Source of the DNA: Kocuria rosea subsp. polaris
GTDB lineage: Bacteria; Actinomycetota; Actinomycetes; Actinomycetales; Micrococcaceae
Direction: 5' to 3'
Assembly (NCBI GenBank): GCA_023896275.1
Contig: MLDA01000003.1
Span: 124,001 to 188,000, forward strand
DNA: 64,000 bases
Positions 28,261 to 36,779 of the stretch are shown here, piece after piece. Within the stretch, counting starts at the first letter, position 1, and every line of letters begins with the position of its first letter. Below the pieces are notes generated by a model that was not told where the DNA came from, searched no databases, and saw only the letters and a program-made list of their open reading frames with translations. The translations under genes and the position numbers were made by a program.

Positions 28261-28296
28261 ACGCCCGGTCGGCGCTCACACGCGCCGGCCGGGCGT
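28261..28296 (+). terminator. Hairpin after the putrescine oxidase gene
   Basis: The 15-nt arms ACGCCCGGTCGGCGC and GCGCCGGCCGGGCGT pair around TCACAC with one mismatch, 12 nt past the stop. No U tract is present, so it may attenuate rather than end transcription into the following genes. Confidence 0.65.
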
Positions 28297-28352
28297 CGTC
28301 GTTCCCGCATCCGCGGACCGCGACCGCTTCCGACAGAGAAAATGAGACTCAG

Positions 28353-29195
28353 ATGAAGATCCTCGTGGGCTACACCCACACGGCCGGCGGGGCCGACGCC
28401 CTGCGGCTCGGCACCCAGCTAGCGCAGGCGTTCGACGCGCCGCTCGAGATCGTCATGGTGGTCACGGGCGACGCCGGCGGGCTGCGGCACGTGCGTGACA
28501 CGGCTGCCGGCTGGCTCGCCGAGGCGCACGCCTCTGTCGACGACGGCGTGGTCGCGAGCACGAGCCTCGAGTTCGCCGAGTCGGCCGCCGCGGGCCTGCT
28601 GGGAGCGAGCCGGAAGCTCGGCACGACCCTGATCGTCGTCGGCGGCCGGGAGCGCTCCGGCAGCGTGAGCAACGCCCTGCTGCACGCCTCCCGTGTGCCC
28701 GTGGCCGTGGCACCCGCCGGGCACGCCGGGGCGGCCCAGGCCCCGCTGCGGCGGGTGACCGCCGCCGTCGGGCTGCGCCCCGGGGCCGAGGCCGTGATGC
28801 GCGCCGGGGCCCTGTCCGCGGCTCGCGCCGGCGCCGAGTTGCGCGTGCTCTCGCTCGTAACGCTCGACGCCCGCGAACTCGGCTCCGAAGCGGAGGGTGA
28901 GGCCCTGGCCGCGGCCCACGGTGACCGGGTGCGCTCGTTTGTGCGCGAGGTGGCACCCGACGGCGTCGCACCCGATGTCACGGTTGCCGCCGGGCGCCGG
29001 ATCGAGGACGCCGTGCGGCGCGTGGACTGGGAGCCGGGCGAGATCGTCCTCGTCGGCTCATCGCGGCTCGCGAGTCGCGGGCGCACGTTCCTGGGCAGCA
29101 CCGCCGGCAAGATGCTGCGCGCCCTGACCGTGCCGCTGGTCATCGTCCCGCGGGACATGGAACCGACTTTCGAGGACAAGGAACCCACATCATGA
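28353..29195 (+). CDS. Tandem universal stress protein (two UspA domains)
   Basis: A 280-residue protein with two UspA-like Rossmann domains (about 1-125 and 134-270). The first has MKILVGYTHTAGGADALRLG and LIVVGGRERSGSVSNALLHASRVPVAVAP. The second ends IVLVGSSRLASRGRTFLGSTAGKMLRALTVPLVIVPR, which matches the G-2x-G-9x-G-(S/T) ATP-binding pattern of ATP-type Usp proteins. It overlaps the permease gene by 4 nt, so the two are produced together. A regulatory or stress-protection role for polyamine transport is plausible but not shown. Confidence 0.85.
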   Translation: MKILVGYTHTAGGADALRLGTQLAQAFDAPLEIVMVVTGDAGGLRHVRDTAAGWLAEAHASVDDGVVASTSLEFAESAAAGLLGASRKLGTTLIVVGGRERSGSVSNALLHASRVPVAVAPAGHAGAAQAPLRRVTAAVGLRPGAEAVMRAGALSAARAGAELRVLSLVTLDARELGSEAEGEALAAAHGDRVRSFVREVAPDGVAPDVTVAAGRRIEDAVRRVDWEPGEIVLVGSSRLASRGRTFLGSTAGKMLRALTVPLVIVPRDMEPTFEDKEPTS

Positions 29196-30733
29196 ACGAC
29201 GCGACGGCGCAAGGGCGCACCGACGCCTCCGAGCAGTCCGGCGAGACCGGCGGACTGAGCAAGAAAGGCCTGAGCGCCGGATCGGTCGGCCTCATCGGCG
29301 CGATCGTCATCGGCGTCTCCTGCATCGCCCCGGCCTACACGTTCACGGCGGCCATCGGTCCGACGGCGTCGGCGGTCGGGCTGCAGGTGCCCGCGATCAT
29401 CCTCGCGGGCTTCATCCCGATGCTGCTGGTGGCCTTCGGCTACCGCGAGCTCAACCGGTCTATGCCGGACAGCGGCACGTCCTTCACGTGGGCCACGCGC
29501 GCGTTCGGCCCGTGGATCGGTTGGCTCGGTGGCTGGGGGCTGATCGCCGCGACGATCCTGGTCCTGTCCAATCTGGCCGGCGTCGCCGTCGACTTCCTCT
29601 ACCTGCTCATCGCGCAGATCACGGGCAATGCCGGCATCGCCGACCTGGCCGCGAATCCGTTCATCAACGTCATCACCTGCCTGGCCTTCATGGCTGCCGC
29701 GACGGCGATCTCCTACCGCGATATGCAGACCACCCAGCGCGTGCAGTACCTGCTGGTTGGCTTCCAGATCCTCGTGCTCATCGTCTTCGCGATCGCGGCG
29801 ATCGTGCACGTGGTCAACGGCAACGGCTACGACCCGGAGCCGATCGCCCTCGAATGGTTCAACCCGTTCGCCGTCGACTCCTTCTCCGCGATCGCGGCCG
29901 GGCTGTCCCTGTCGATCTTCATCTTCTGGGGCTGGGACGTCACGCTGACGATGAACGAGGAGACCGAGGGCTCGGCGACGACGCCGGGCCGCGCCGCGAC
30001 GCTCACCGTCCTGATCATCGTGGGCCTCTACCTGCTGCTGTCGGTGTCGCTGATCGCGTTCGCCGGCGTCGGCACCGGGGAGTACGGGCTCGGCAACGAG
30101 TCCATTCAGGAGAACGTCTTCTTCCACCTCTCGCACCTGGTGCTCGGGCCGTTCGCGTGGCTCGTCTCGCTGGCTGTGCTCTCGAGCTCGGCCGCGTCCC
30201 TGCAGTCGACCTTCGTCTCCCCGGCGCGCACCCTGCTGGCCATGGGCCACTACGGGGCGATCTCCCCGAAGTTCGCCCGCGTCAGCCCGCGCTTCTTCAC
30301 TCCGGGTTACGCGACGATCGTCTCCGCCGTCGTCGCCTCGGTGTTCTACGCGGTCATGCGGTTCGTCTCCGAGAACGTCCTGTGGGACACGATCACCGCG
30401 CTCGGCATGATGATCTGCCTCTACTACGGCATTACGGCGTTCGCGAGCGTCTGGTACTTCCGCCGCACCTACTCCCGCTCGGTACGGAACTTCGTGTTCC
30501 AGCTGCTGTGCCCGGGCGTTGGCGGCATCATCCTGATCGTGCTCTTCTTCACGACCATCATCGACAGCATGGACCCGGCCTACGGCTCGGGCTCGAGCAT
30601 CTTCGGCGTCGGGCTCGTGTTCGTACTCGGCATGGTGGTGCTCGGGCTCGGCGTCGTGCTGATGATCGTGCAGTATGTCCGCCGCCCCGCGTTCTTCCGC
30701 GGCGAGACGCTGGCGACGGCGGCCGAGGACTGA
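29192..30733 (+). CDS. APC-family amino acid/polyamine permease
   Basis: A 513-residue membrane transporter with about 12 helices. Early family motifs are GSVGLIGAIVIGVSCIAPAYTFTAAIGP and SGTSFTWATRAFGPWIGWLGGWG. FIFWGWDVTLTMNEET lies at about residue 245, and SSSAASLQSTFVSPARTLLAMGHYG later. The N-terminal ~25 residues are hydrophilic. Its place at the end of the gabT-gabD-puo-usp cluster makes putrescine or GABA the likely substrate (inference). It starts within the usp stop (ATGA overlap). Confidence 0.9.
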   Translation: MNDATAQGRTDASEQSGETGGLSKKGLSAGSVGLIGAIVIGVSCIAPAYTFTAAIGPTASAVGLQVPAIILAGFIPMLLVAFGYRELNRSMPDSGTSFTWATRAFGPWIGWLGGWGLIAATILVLSNLAGVAVDFLYLLIAQITGNAGIADLAANPFINVITCLAFMAAATAISYRDMQTTQRVQYLLVGFQILVLIVFAIAAIVHVVNGNGYDPEPIALEWFNPFAVDSFSAIAAGLSLSIFIFWGWDVTLTMNEETEGSATTPGRAATLTVLIIVGLYLLLSVSLIAFAGVGTGEYGLGNESIQENVFFHLSHLVLGPFAWLVSLAVLSSSAASLQSTFVSPARTLLAMGHYGAISPKFARVSPRFFTPGYATIVSAVVASVFYAVMRFVSENVLWDTITALGMMICLYYGITAFASVWYFRRTYSRSVRNFVFQLLCPGVGGIILIVLFFTTIIDSMDPAYGSGSSIFGVGLVFVLGMVVLGLGVVLMIVQYVRRPAFFRGETLATAAED

Positions 30734-30840
30734 GCCTCGGCGTCGAGCTGAAGGTGACGGGCCGGTGAACGGCCGCGGATTTTCCGGCGCGCGGCCTGTC
30801 TCGAATCGCGGGGCGGGCGAGTCAGTGGTTGACTGGTTCC

Positions 30841-31653
30841 ATGAGCAGCAAGATGATCTGTCTAGACGTCGACGGGACCCTCGTGAACCACGAGGGGCAC
30901 ATGAGCGCGGCGGTCCGCGAGGCCGGCCGGGCCATCGTCGACGCCGGGCACACCGTGGTGATTTCGACCGGGCGCTCGCTCGGGGCGACGCTGCCGATTG
31001 TGGAGCTCCTCGGCGTTGAGCACGGGTACGCGGTCTGCTCCAACGGCGGAGTAACTCTGCGCATCGACACGTCCCTGCCGGACGGGTACGAGGTCATCGA
31101 CCGACGCACGTTCGACCCCGCCCCCGCGCTGCGCGCCATCAGGAAGTCCCTGCCGACCGCGAAGTACGCGCTCGAGGACGACGAGGGCAATTTCCTCTCG
31201 ACCGAGCGGTTCCAGGACGCGAGCTTCGGCGTCGAGGCCAAGGGCGTGAGCATCAACGAGATGATGCGTGCGACGGCGACGCGCCTCGTGGTGTTCTCCA
31301 CGGACTCGACCGCCGAGGAGTTCGGGCACGCGGTCCGCACTCTCGGGCTCGAGGGCGTGACCTACTCGGTCGGCTGGACCGCGTGGCTCGACATCGCCGC
31401 CGAAGGCATCAACAAGGCCACCGCGCTCGAGGCGCTGCGCCAGCGGCTCGGCGTCGACGCGGAGGCGACCCTCGCCGCCGGCGACGGCCGCAACGACATC
31501 GAGATGCTCGCCTGGGCGCAGCGCGGCGTGGCGATGGGCCAGGCCCCCGAGGAGGTCAAGGCGGCCGCCGACGAGGTGACCGCCCCCGTCGAGCAGGACG
31601 GCCTGGCCCTCGTGCTCAACGGCCTCCTCGACGACCGGGCCGCCCTGCGCTAA
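30841..31653 (+). CDS. HAD-superfamily phosphatase (Cof type)
   Basis: A 270-residue sugar-phosphate or nucleotide phosphatase. HAD motif I is CLDVDGTLV (residues ~7-15), motif II is VISTGRS with a following Cof-type cap domain, and motifs III and IV are the Lys in INKATALEAL and AAGDGRNDIEMLAWA. The length and the C2 cap are typical of the Cof/YbiV group. I chose the ATG at 30841; the TTG 12 nt upstream is less likely. Stop codons of this gene and the convergent MerR gene overlap by 4 nt. Confidence 0.88.
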   Translation: MSSKMICLDVDGTLVNHEGHMSAAVREAGRAIVDAGHTVVISTGRSLGATLPIVELLGVEHGYAVCSNGGVTLRIDTSLPDGYEVIDRRTFDPAPALRAIRKSLPTAKYALEDDEGNFLSTERFQDASFGVEAKGVSINEMMRATATRLVVFSTDSTAEEFGHAVRTLGLEGVTYSVGWTAWLDIAAEGINKATALEALRQRLGVDAEATLAAGDGRNDIEMLAWAQRGVAMGQAPEEVKAAADEVTAPVEQDGLALVLNGLLDDRAALR

Positions 31654-32435
31654 CGGCGGCCCACCCACTCGGTCAGCGCGGCGCGCACGAACTCCGCGCC
31701 GGCCTCGCCGCCGTAGTTGGCCGCGAATCGCGGATCCGCGACGTACATGTCGGCCAGCCCGAGGATGTACTCGGGAACGGGCTCGCCTCCCGCGCCCGGC
31801 GTGCCCGGGATGCCCGCGAGCCAAGCGACGTGCCGCGCGGCCAGCTCTTGCGCCTCATCCGAGCCCGGGTTCGTCCCCGCCTCCGCGGCGGCGATCCAGT
31901 CGGCACCGAGCCGGCGCGTCCGTTCCTGCCAGTCGGCGCGCTCCGCCTCGCCCATCGACCGCCACCAGGCATCCGACGTCTTGTATGCGTCGGCGCCCCA
32001 GCGCTGCGTGACTTCTTCCTCGTGTTCCGTGTGGTCGAACCCGTCGAACATGTTCTCCGGCATGAGCTCGCCACCTCCTTCCAGTGTTTTCAGCGTGTCT
32101 TCGACCGCCGCGATCTGCCGCGCCAGCCGTTCCTGCTCGCCGCGCAGCACCGAAAGGTGCGTGCGCAGCGCGCCCGCCTGAGGTTCCGGGTACGACGACG
32201 GCGCGTTGCCCGCCGCGTCGAGGATCGCCTTGATCGTCGGCAGAGGCAGGCCGAGCTGCCTGAACAGCAAGATCCGCTGCAGGCGCAGCAGGGCCGCGTC
32301 GTCGTAGTACCGGTACCCGTTGTGCCCGACGCGCGAGGGTGGCAGGAGGCCGACGTCGTCGTAGTGGCGCAAGGTGCGGCTCGTCGTCCCGGAGATCCGG
32401 GCCAAGCGGCCGATGCCGTATTCGCTGCTGCGCAT
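31650..32435 (-). CDS. MerR-family regulator with TipAS drug-binding domain
   Basis: A 261-residue transcription factor. Residues 1-75 are the MerR winged helix (YGIGRLARISGTTSRTLRHYDDVGLLPPSR..GYRYYDD). A dimerisation coiled coil follows (LSVLRGEQERLARQIAAVEDTLKTLE). From about residue 130 the TipAS/albicidin-binding domain contains ADAYKTSDAWWRSMGEAERADWQERTRRL. TipA proteins sense thiopeptide-like antibiotics and activate their own gene. No efflux or resistance gene is adjacent, so the target may be its own promoter or a distant gene. Confidence 0.87.
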   Translation of the reverse strand: MRSSEYGIGRLARISGTTSRTLRHYDDVGLLPPSRVGHNGYRYYDDAALLRLQRILLFRQLGLPLPTIKAILDAAGNAPSSYPEPQAGALRTHLSVLRGEQERLARQIAAVEDTLKTLEGGGELMPENMFDGFDHTEHEEEVTQRWGADAYKTSDAWWRSMGEAERADWQERTRRLGADWIAAAEAGTNPGSDEAQELAARHVAWLAGIPGTPGAGGEPVPEYILGLADMYVADPRFAANYGGEAGAEFVRAALTEWVGRR

Positions 32436-32491
32436 GGCGTGCTTCCTTTCTCGCGGCGGGCCCGTGGCGGGCCGTGTAGACCACGCTAGAA

Positions 32492-32506
32492 GTTGACGTT
32501 ACGTCA
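32492..32506 (-). promoter_or_regulatory. Candidate MerR operator upstream of the TipAS regulator
   Basis: TTGACGTTACGTCAA, a near-perfect dyad, lies 57 bp upstream of the regulator start. Promoter-like TTGAC flanks it on the minus strand. MerR proteins bind dyads inside stretched promoters; autoregulation is inferred. Confidence 0.5.
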
Positions 32507-32531
32507 AGGTCAAGGGCAGGGGAGCGGCGCT

Positions 32532-32951
32532 TCAGTCGCGTACGACGTCCACGACGTGCGTGCTGCCGTCGTCCTCGAAGGTGACGGCGACCTCCGACGG
32601 GACGCGAGGGCCGACGGTGGAGGCGTTGAAGACGTGGGTCGTCGGGCCGAGATCGGCGGTGCAGACGTCTTCGCGTGGCGGGTCGAAGACGACGTCGGCC
32701 CGTTCCCCGGAGACCGAGAACTCGACGGCGGTCGGCAGGCACGAGGAGCTGCCCCAGGTGACGACGGCCAGCGACCCGTCGACTTCGACGGCGATCAGCT
32801 GCTCTTCGCCGGGCAGGAACTCGCGCTCGAAGCCCTCGGGAAGCCCACCGTACCGCGCGTCGGCCACGGTGCGCGGCGCGCAGGCGGTCGCCCCGAGGGC
32901 GATGAGCGTGCCAACGAGCAGGGAGGCTGCGACCGTCGCGGCGTTGTTCAT
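32532..32951 (-). CDS. Hypothetical lipoprotein
   Basis: I do not recognise this 139-residue protein. It has a signal peptide (LVGTLIALGATACAP) with a lipobox Cys near residue 24. A predicted beta-rich domain follows (LIAVEVDGSLAVVTWGSSSCLPTAVEFSV) with two further cysteines that could form a disulfide. It overlaps the upstream lipoprotein gene by 4 nt, so the pair is co-expressed on the outer face of the membrane. Confidence 0.7.
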   Translation of the reverse strand: MNNAATVAASLLVGTLIALGATACAPRTVADARYGGLPEGFEREFLPGEEQLIAVEVDGSLAVVTWGSSSCLPTAVEFSVSGERADVVFDPPREDVCTADLGPTTHVFNASTVGPRVPSEVAVTFEDDGSTHVVDVVRD

Positions 32952-33574
32952 CGGCCCTCGGAGGTGTCGAGGAGGCGTTGCGTGTCGCCGAGCTCGTCGG
33001 GATGCGCCGTCAGGTCGGTGCGGCCCTCGGCGACCGAGGTGAAGTTTCCGGTCTCGTCGGCTATGAACTTGCCTTGGTCCAGGCCGACGACGTAATAGTC
33101 ATGCTCGCCCCGCGCAAGGAACAGGAGGGGTCCGTCCCCTCGCTCCAGCAAGCCGATTCCGGGGACCTCGTGCGTGACTCCGTTGAACACCCCGCCGGCT
33201 TCGACGACTCTGATCTCGGCGCCCGGTTCGATGTCGATTCCGCTGCGCCGGCCGAGAACCGACTCGACCTCCACCGTGTGTGTGGTGACGACGATTGCGG
33301 CCGCCTCGATTTCTTCGTCGGTGGGTGCGTCATCCCTTCCGGCGTAGGGGTTGAGTTCCGGGTCGTCGCTGTCGTACGTCGGGTGCTCCTTCGTTGCTTC
33401 GCTCGCGACGACGTGACCGGTGACGACGAGATCGGCGGAGGTGGCGAGCGATGCCACCGACTCGTAGTACGGGACGTCGACTTGGCCTCCTTTGGACGCC
33501 GGATTGGCCCCGGCGCAAGCCGAAAGAGCGGCGGCCGTAAGGACCGCGAGCAGAGCGGCGGTTGCACGCCTCAT
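32948..33574 (-). CDS. Hypothetical secreted lipoprotein
   Basis: Unrecognised protein of 208 residues. The signal MRRATAALLAVLTAAALSACAG has a lipobox Cys near residue 20. The body has a beta-rich domain with ADLVVTGHVV and an inserted acidic loop with DDAPTDEEIEA. VVTTHTVEVESVLG follows, a pattern seen in small uncharacterised actinobacterial surface proteins. The ATG at 33574 is preceded by GGAG with 8-nt spacing; the open frame extends 72 nt further without a signal peptide. It is translationally coupled to the next lipoprotein and divergent from the ASST-like gene. Confidence 0.72.
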   Translation of the reverse strand: MRRATAALLAVLTAAALSACAGANPASKGGQVDVPYYESVASLATSADLVVTGHVVASEATKEHPTYDSDDPELNPYAGRDDAPTDEEIEAAAIVVTTHTVEVESVLGRRSGIDIEPGAEIRVVEAGGVFNGVTHEVPGIGLLERGDGPLLFLARGEHDYYVVGLDQGKFIADETGNFTSVAEGRTDLTAHPDELGDTQRLLDTSEGR

Positions 33575-33770
33575 GAGCGATCTCCGATCCTCTGAGGGCA
33601 TCGGTTCCTGTACGACGAACCTAGTAGCCGAAGCGCGACTCGGCAATGGTTTGGCCCGACACGTCGCTGATTCGCAACCTGGGGGCTTCCTCGGTGTGCG
33701 GCTCCCGGCATCGTTGTCGCGGACAACCGCAACCCTTGTCGGGGATGGTCGCAGAGTCTAGATTTGATAT

Positions 33771-35366
33771 ATGGGAGGCCGGGCTGGACGGCACCCGACA
33801 GTGCTCCGCACTCTCTTCGCAGGTGCCCTTGCAGGGACGCTCATGGCGTTCTTGGCTAGCTGCGGCCCGGCCGAGGGGGCTGACGATGAGGACAAGCTTC
33901 CCGTACCCCACCAGAGCTTCGTCAGCAGACCGGACCTGGCCCCTCCCGAAGTGACCATCACCCGGCACGGGGAGGGGGCCTCAGCAGGTCACGTCTTCCT
34001 GACCCCGAAGTTCAGAACGGACACCCCGGTCGACGGTGCGGTGATCGTCGACGCGGATGGGCAGCTGGTGTGGATGCGCGCCGTCGACGGGGACGAGCCG
34101 GGCAACAATCTGTTTGATTTCCGCGTGCAGGAGTACCTCGGCGAGCCGGTGCTCACGATGTACCAGGGCACCAACGACCGCGGCCGGGGCAACGGGGAGG
34201 TCCTCATCCTCGACGAGACCTACACCGAGATCGCGCGCGTCACCACCGGCGGATCCCTGCCGCCGGGGCACGCGGATTTCCACGACACGACCATCACCGG
34301 CGACGGAACCATGCTCATCGCCGCCTACGAGCCCGTGCCGGCAGACCTCTCCTCCGTGGGCGGCCCCGTCGACGCCTACGCCGAGGACGCGGTGATTCAA
34401 GAGGTCGACATCGCCACCGGCGATGTGATCTTCGAGTGGAGCGCCTTGGACCACGTTCCCGTCGCGGAGACCATGGTCGACTTCCGGGAGAAGAAGGCTG
34501 AGCTGGAGGAGGAGGCCGAGGAGGCGGAGGAAGGCGAGGAGTTCCACGCGCTCGGCACCGAGGAGAAGCCGTTCGACTATTTCCACATCAACTCCGTCAC
34601 CGAAGACGCGGACGGCGCCCTGCTGGTTTCGGCCCGGCACACGAACGCCGTCTACGAGCTGGACCGCGCCACCGGTCGGGTGGTCTGGACCCTGGGCGGA
34701 TCAGCCAGCGATTTCGAGATGGGAGAGGGGGCTGAGTTCACCTGGCAGCATGACGCTCAGCGGTCCGAGGACGGCACACTGACGCTGCTGGACAACCATG
34801 CCCACGGCGCGGACGACGACGAATCCTCCCGCGGGCTGCGCCTGGCGCTCGACGAATCCGCGATGACCGCCACGGTGGTCACCGAATACCGCCCGCCACA
34901 GGAGCGGATCGCCGGAAGCCAGGCGAACGCTCAGGAGCTACCGAACGGCAACATGCTGATCGGCTGGGGGCAGAAGCCCTACTACTCCGAGTACACCCGC
35001 GACGGCGAGATCCTGTACGACGCGTGCCACGGAGACGACTGCCGCGGCGACGAGTTTGGGGGCGGCGGCAGCAGCTACCGAGCCTATGTCTTCCCCTGGG
35101 AGGGTCGCCCGACGGATTCGCCGGATGTAGTGGTGCAGGACGACGACGGCGAACGCACCGCCTACGTCTCCTGGAACGGTGCCACGGAGGTCGCGCAGTG
35201 GCGCCTGATGGCGGGTGAGAACGAGGCCAGCGCCGCCGCACGGGAGACGGTCGAGCGCATCTCGTTCGAGACCGCCATCCCGGTGCCGTCAGACGCGTCG
35301 TACGTTGCCGTCGAAGCCCTGGACGGCTCGGGCGAGGTCCTCGGCGTCGCTACGCCCGACGAATAA
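33771..35366 (+). CDS. Arylsulfotransferase (ASST)-family lipoprotein
   Basis: A 531-residue exported lipoprotein (LMAFLASCGPAE gives the lipobox). The body is a beta-propeller-like ASST domain with DGAVIVDADGQLVWMR near 90, HADFHDTTITGDGTMLIAAYEP near 167, FHINSVTEDADGALLVSARHTNAVYELD near 270, and WQHDAQRSEDGTLTLLDNH. The His residues of these blocks correspond to the ASST catalytic region. An acidic Glu/Ala insert (residues ~235-258) is unusual. ASST enzymes move sulfate between phenols; in actinobacteria the substrate is unknown. The C-terminal ~100 residues resemble a fibronectin-like add-on. Confidence 0.8.
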   Translation: MGGRAGRHPTVLRTLFAGALAGTLMAFLASCGPAEGADDEDKLPVPHQSFVSRPDLAPPEVTITRHGEGASAGHVFLTPKFRTDTPVDGAVIVDADGQLVWMRAVDGDEPGNNLFDFRVQEYLGEPVLTMYQGTNDRGRGNGEVLILDETYTEIARVTTGGSLPPGHADFHDTTITGDGTMLIAAYEPVPADLSSVGGPVDAYAEDAVIQEVDIATGDVIFEWSALDHVPVAETMVDFREKKAELEEEAEEAEEGEEFHALGTEEKPFDYFHINSVTEDADGALLVSARHTNAVYELDRATGRVVWTLGGSASDFEMGEGAEFTWQHDAQRSEDGTLTLLDNHAHGADDDESSRGLRLALDESAMTATVVTEYRPPQERIAGSQANAQELPNGNMLIGWGQKPYYSEYTRDGEILYDACHGDDCRGDEFGGGGSSYRAYVFPWEGRPTDSPDVVVQDDDGERTAYVSWNGATEVAQWRLMAGENEASAAARETVERISFETAIPVPSDASYVAVEALDGSGEVLGVATPDE

Positions 35367-35370
35367 AGGC

Positions 35371-35655
35371 CTACCCCGCGGCGAGGAGCAGCGCGCCCAC
35401 CGTCCCGGCGATCCCGACCACCAGCAGGGCGCCGAGCGCGACGATCCCGACGGCCAGGCCGCCCAGCCGCTTGACGTCCCGGTGCACCGAGGAGGCGAAG
35501 GGTAGCGACCGTTTCACGTCCCGGTCACCGGTGCTGCGGTGCGCCGCGGTGCGGATGCGGTCCTCGAGGCCGGCGCGGCGCGGGCCGGGCAGTGCGAGGT
35601 GGCGTGCGGAAGCGAGCGGGCTCGGGCCCGCGTCGAGCGCTGGGTTGAGAGTCAT
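35371..35655 (-). CDS. Small C-terminally anchored membrane protein
   Basis: Unrecognised 94-residue protein. A hydrophilic, Arg-rich N-terminal half is followed by a single transmembrane helix at about residues 66-92 (GGLAVGIVALGALLVVGIAGTVGALLLA). AAAGGAC precedes the ATG. It ends 4 nt after the ASST-like stop on the opposite strand. It may be a membrane anchor or leaderless tail protein; no function is proposed. Confidence 0.5.
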   Translation of the reverse strand: MTLNPALDAGPSPLASARHLALPGPRRAGLEDRIRTAAHRSTGDRDVKRSLPFASSVHRDVKRLGGLAVGIVALGALLVVGIAGTVGALLLAAG

Positions 35656-35745
35656 GGCGTCCTTTGGTTCCGGTGGGTCCTCGTCCTCTTAAAGGAGGCG
35701 AGGCCGGAAACATGACGCCGTTTCGGCGGTTTTCTCTGCGCGGGG

Positions 35746-36372
35746 TCAGGCGGCGAGGCGGAGCAGGGCTTCCGCGGCCGGTCGGGCGGCGGCCTCGTCC
35801 TCGGCGTGGGCACGCAAGATCGCCTTGGAAACCGCCTGCGAGGAGATGCCCAGCGCAGCCGCGATGTCCTTCTGCTGGCCGCGCACGCCGGGGACCAGAA
35901 GGTCGACGACGGCCCATTCGGCCTGGGTCCGCGCGGCGACGAGCCGGCCGACGAGGCGCAGGACGGCCTCGGCCTGCTCGGCCGCGACCGGGTCGGCGCC
36001 GGCGACGGCCAGTGGCAGGCGTTCTCCCGGTTTCAGCGGCGCGGTGGAGGTGCGGGACGTGTCGAGGCGCTGGGCGCGTGTGACCGCGCGGCGGGCATGT
36101 ACGAGCGCGGGCCCGCGAACGTCGTCGAGCGCCTCCGGGAGCGGCTCGTGCAGGGTACCCGCCCCGAGGCCGACGTTCCAGCGCCGCTGGCGCAGCGCGA
36201 TCAGCACGGCCTCGATCGCGGGCGCGGGCTCGGCGAGGATGCCGATGGCCTCGTCGCCCACCGAGCGCTGGAAGGGCAGGGCCGCTGGCAGATCGCCCAG
36301 CGCGGCGGTGAGTTCGTCGACGCGGTCGCCCACCTCACGCGTGTCCCGCTGGTTGATCGTCACAACGTACAT
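35746..36372 (-). CDS. SatD-like DNA-binding protein
   Basis: A 208-residue protein. The N-terminal half (VVTINQRDTREVGDRVDELTAAL, QRSVGDEAIGILAEP, RRWNVGLGAGTLHEPLPE) resembles SatD-family proteins. The C-terminal half is a helix-turn-helix (GQQKDIAAALGISSQAVSKAILRAH, about residues 166-190). In Micrococcales such proteins sit next to small membrane proteins; the 94-residue membrane protein 90 nt downstream fits that pattern. Its binding site is not known. Confidence 0.6.
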   Translation of the reverse strand: MYVVTINQRDTREVGDRVDELTAALGDLPAALPFQRSVGDEAIGILAEPAPAIEAVLIALRQRRWNVGLGAGTLHEPLPEALDDVRGPALVHARRAVTRAQRLDTSRTSTAPLKPGERLPLAVAGADPVAAEQAEAVLRLVGRLVAARTQAEWAVVDLLVPGVRGQQKDIAAALGISSQAVSKAILRAHAEDEAAARPAAEALLRLAA

Positions 36373-36418
36373 GCTGGTCAGTATGCCATTGCTGGCAACC
36401 CATCCCGCGATTCTATTG

Positions 36419-36437
36419 GTACACGATGTTGTGTACC
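36419..36437 (+). promoter_or_regulatory. ArsR-type operator upstream of the metalloregulator
   Basis: GGTACAC (36419-36425) and GTGTACC (36431-36437) form an inverted repeat 9 bp before the ArsR GTG start. The position implies repression of its own operon until metal binds. Confidence 0.65.
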
Positions 36438-36446
36438 GTTTGAGGT

Positions 36447-36779
36447 GTGGACACTCTGACCGATACGCACGCGGCGGCCCTGGCGCGGCTCGGCTATGCC
36501 CTCTCCGATGCCGGCCGCGCGCGCATCCTGATGCGCCTGCGCGGCGGCGAGGCGACGCCGTCGGAGCTCGTGCTGCTGCTCGGCGCCAGCAAGCAGGCCG
36601 TGTCGAACCAGCTCGCCTGCCTGCGCGAGTGCGGCCTCGTCGTCGCCGAACGCCGGGGCCGCAACCAGGTCTACCGGCTGACGCAGGCGGCGCTCGCCGA
36701 CGCGCTCGACGCGCTGGCCGCCGTCATCCTCGACGTCGATCCCGACTGCTGCGGCCCCGAGGGGTGCACGTGCCGATGA
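36447..36779 (+). CDS. ArsR/SmtB-family metal-responsive repressor
   Basis: A 110-residue winged-helix repressor. The recognition helix lies in TPSELVLLLGASKQAVSNQLACLRECGLVVAERRGRNQVYRLT (residues ~37-78). Metal ligands probably include the Cys pair around LACLREC and a C-terminal Cys-rich tail CCGPEGCTC (~101-109), as in CmtR/CadC-type sensors of cadmium, lead or zinc. It starts with GTG directly after an inverted repeat. It overlaps the CDF exporter gene by 4 nt, so the pair is an autoregulated metal efflux operon. Confidence 0.88.
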   Translation: MDTLTDTHAAALARLGYALSDAGRARILMRLRGGEATPSELVLLLGASKQAVSNQLACLRECGLVVAERRGRNQVYRLTQAALADALDALAAVILDVDPDCCGPEGCTCR

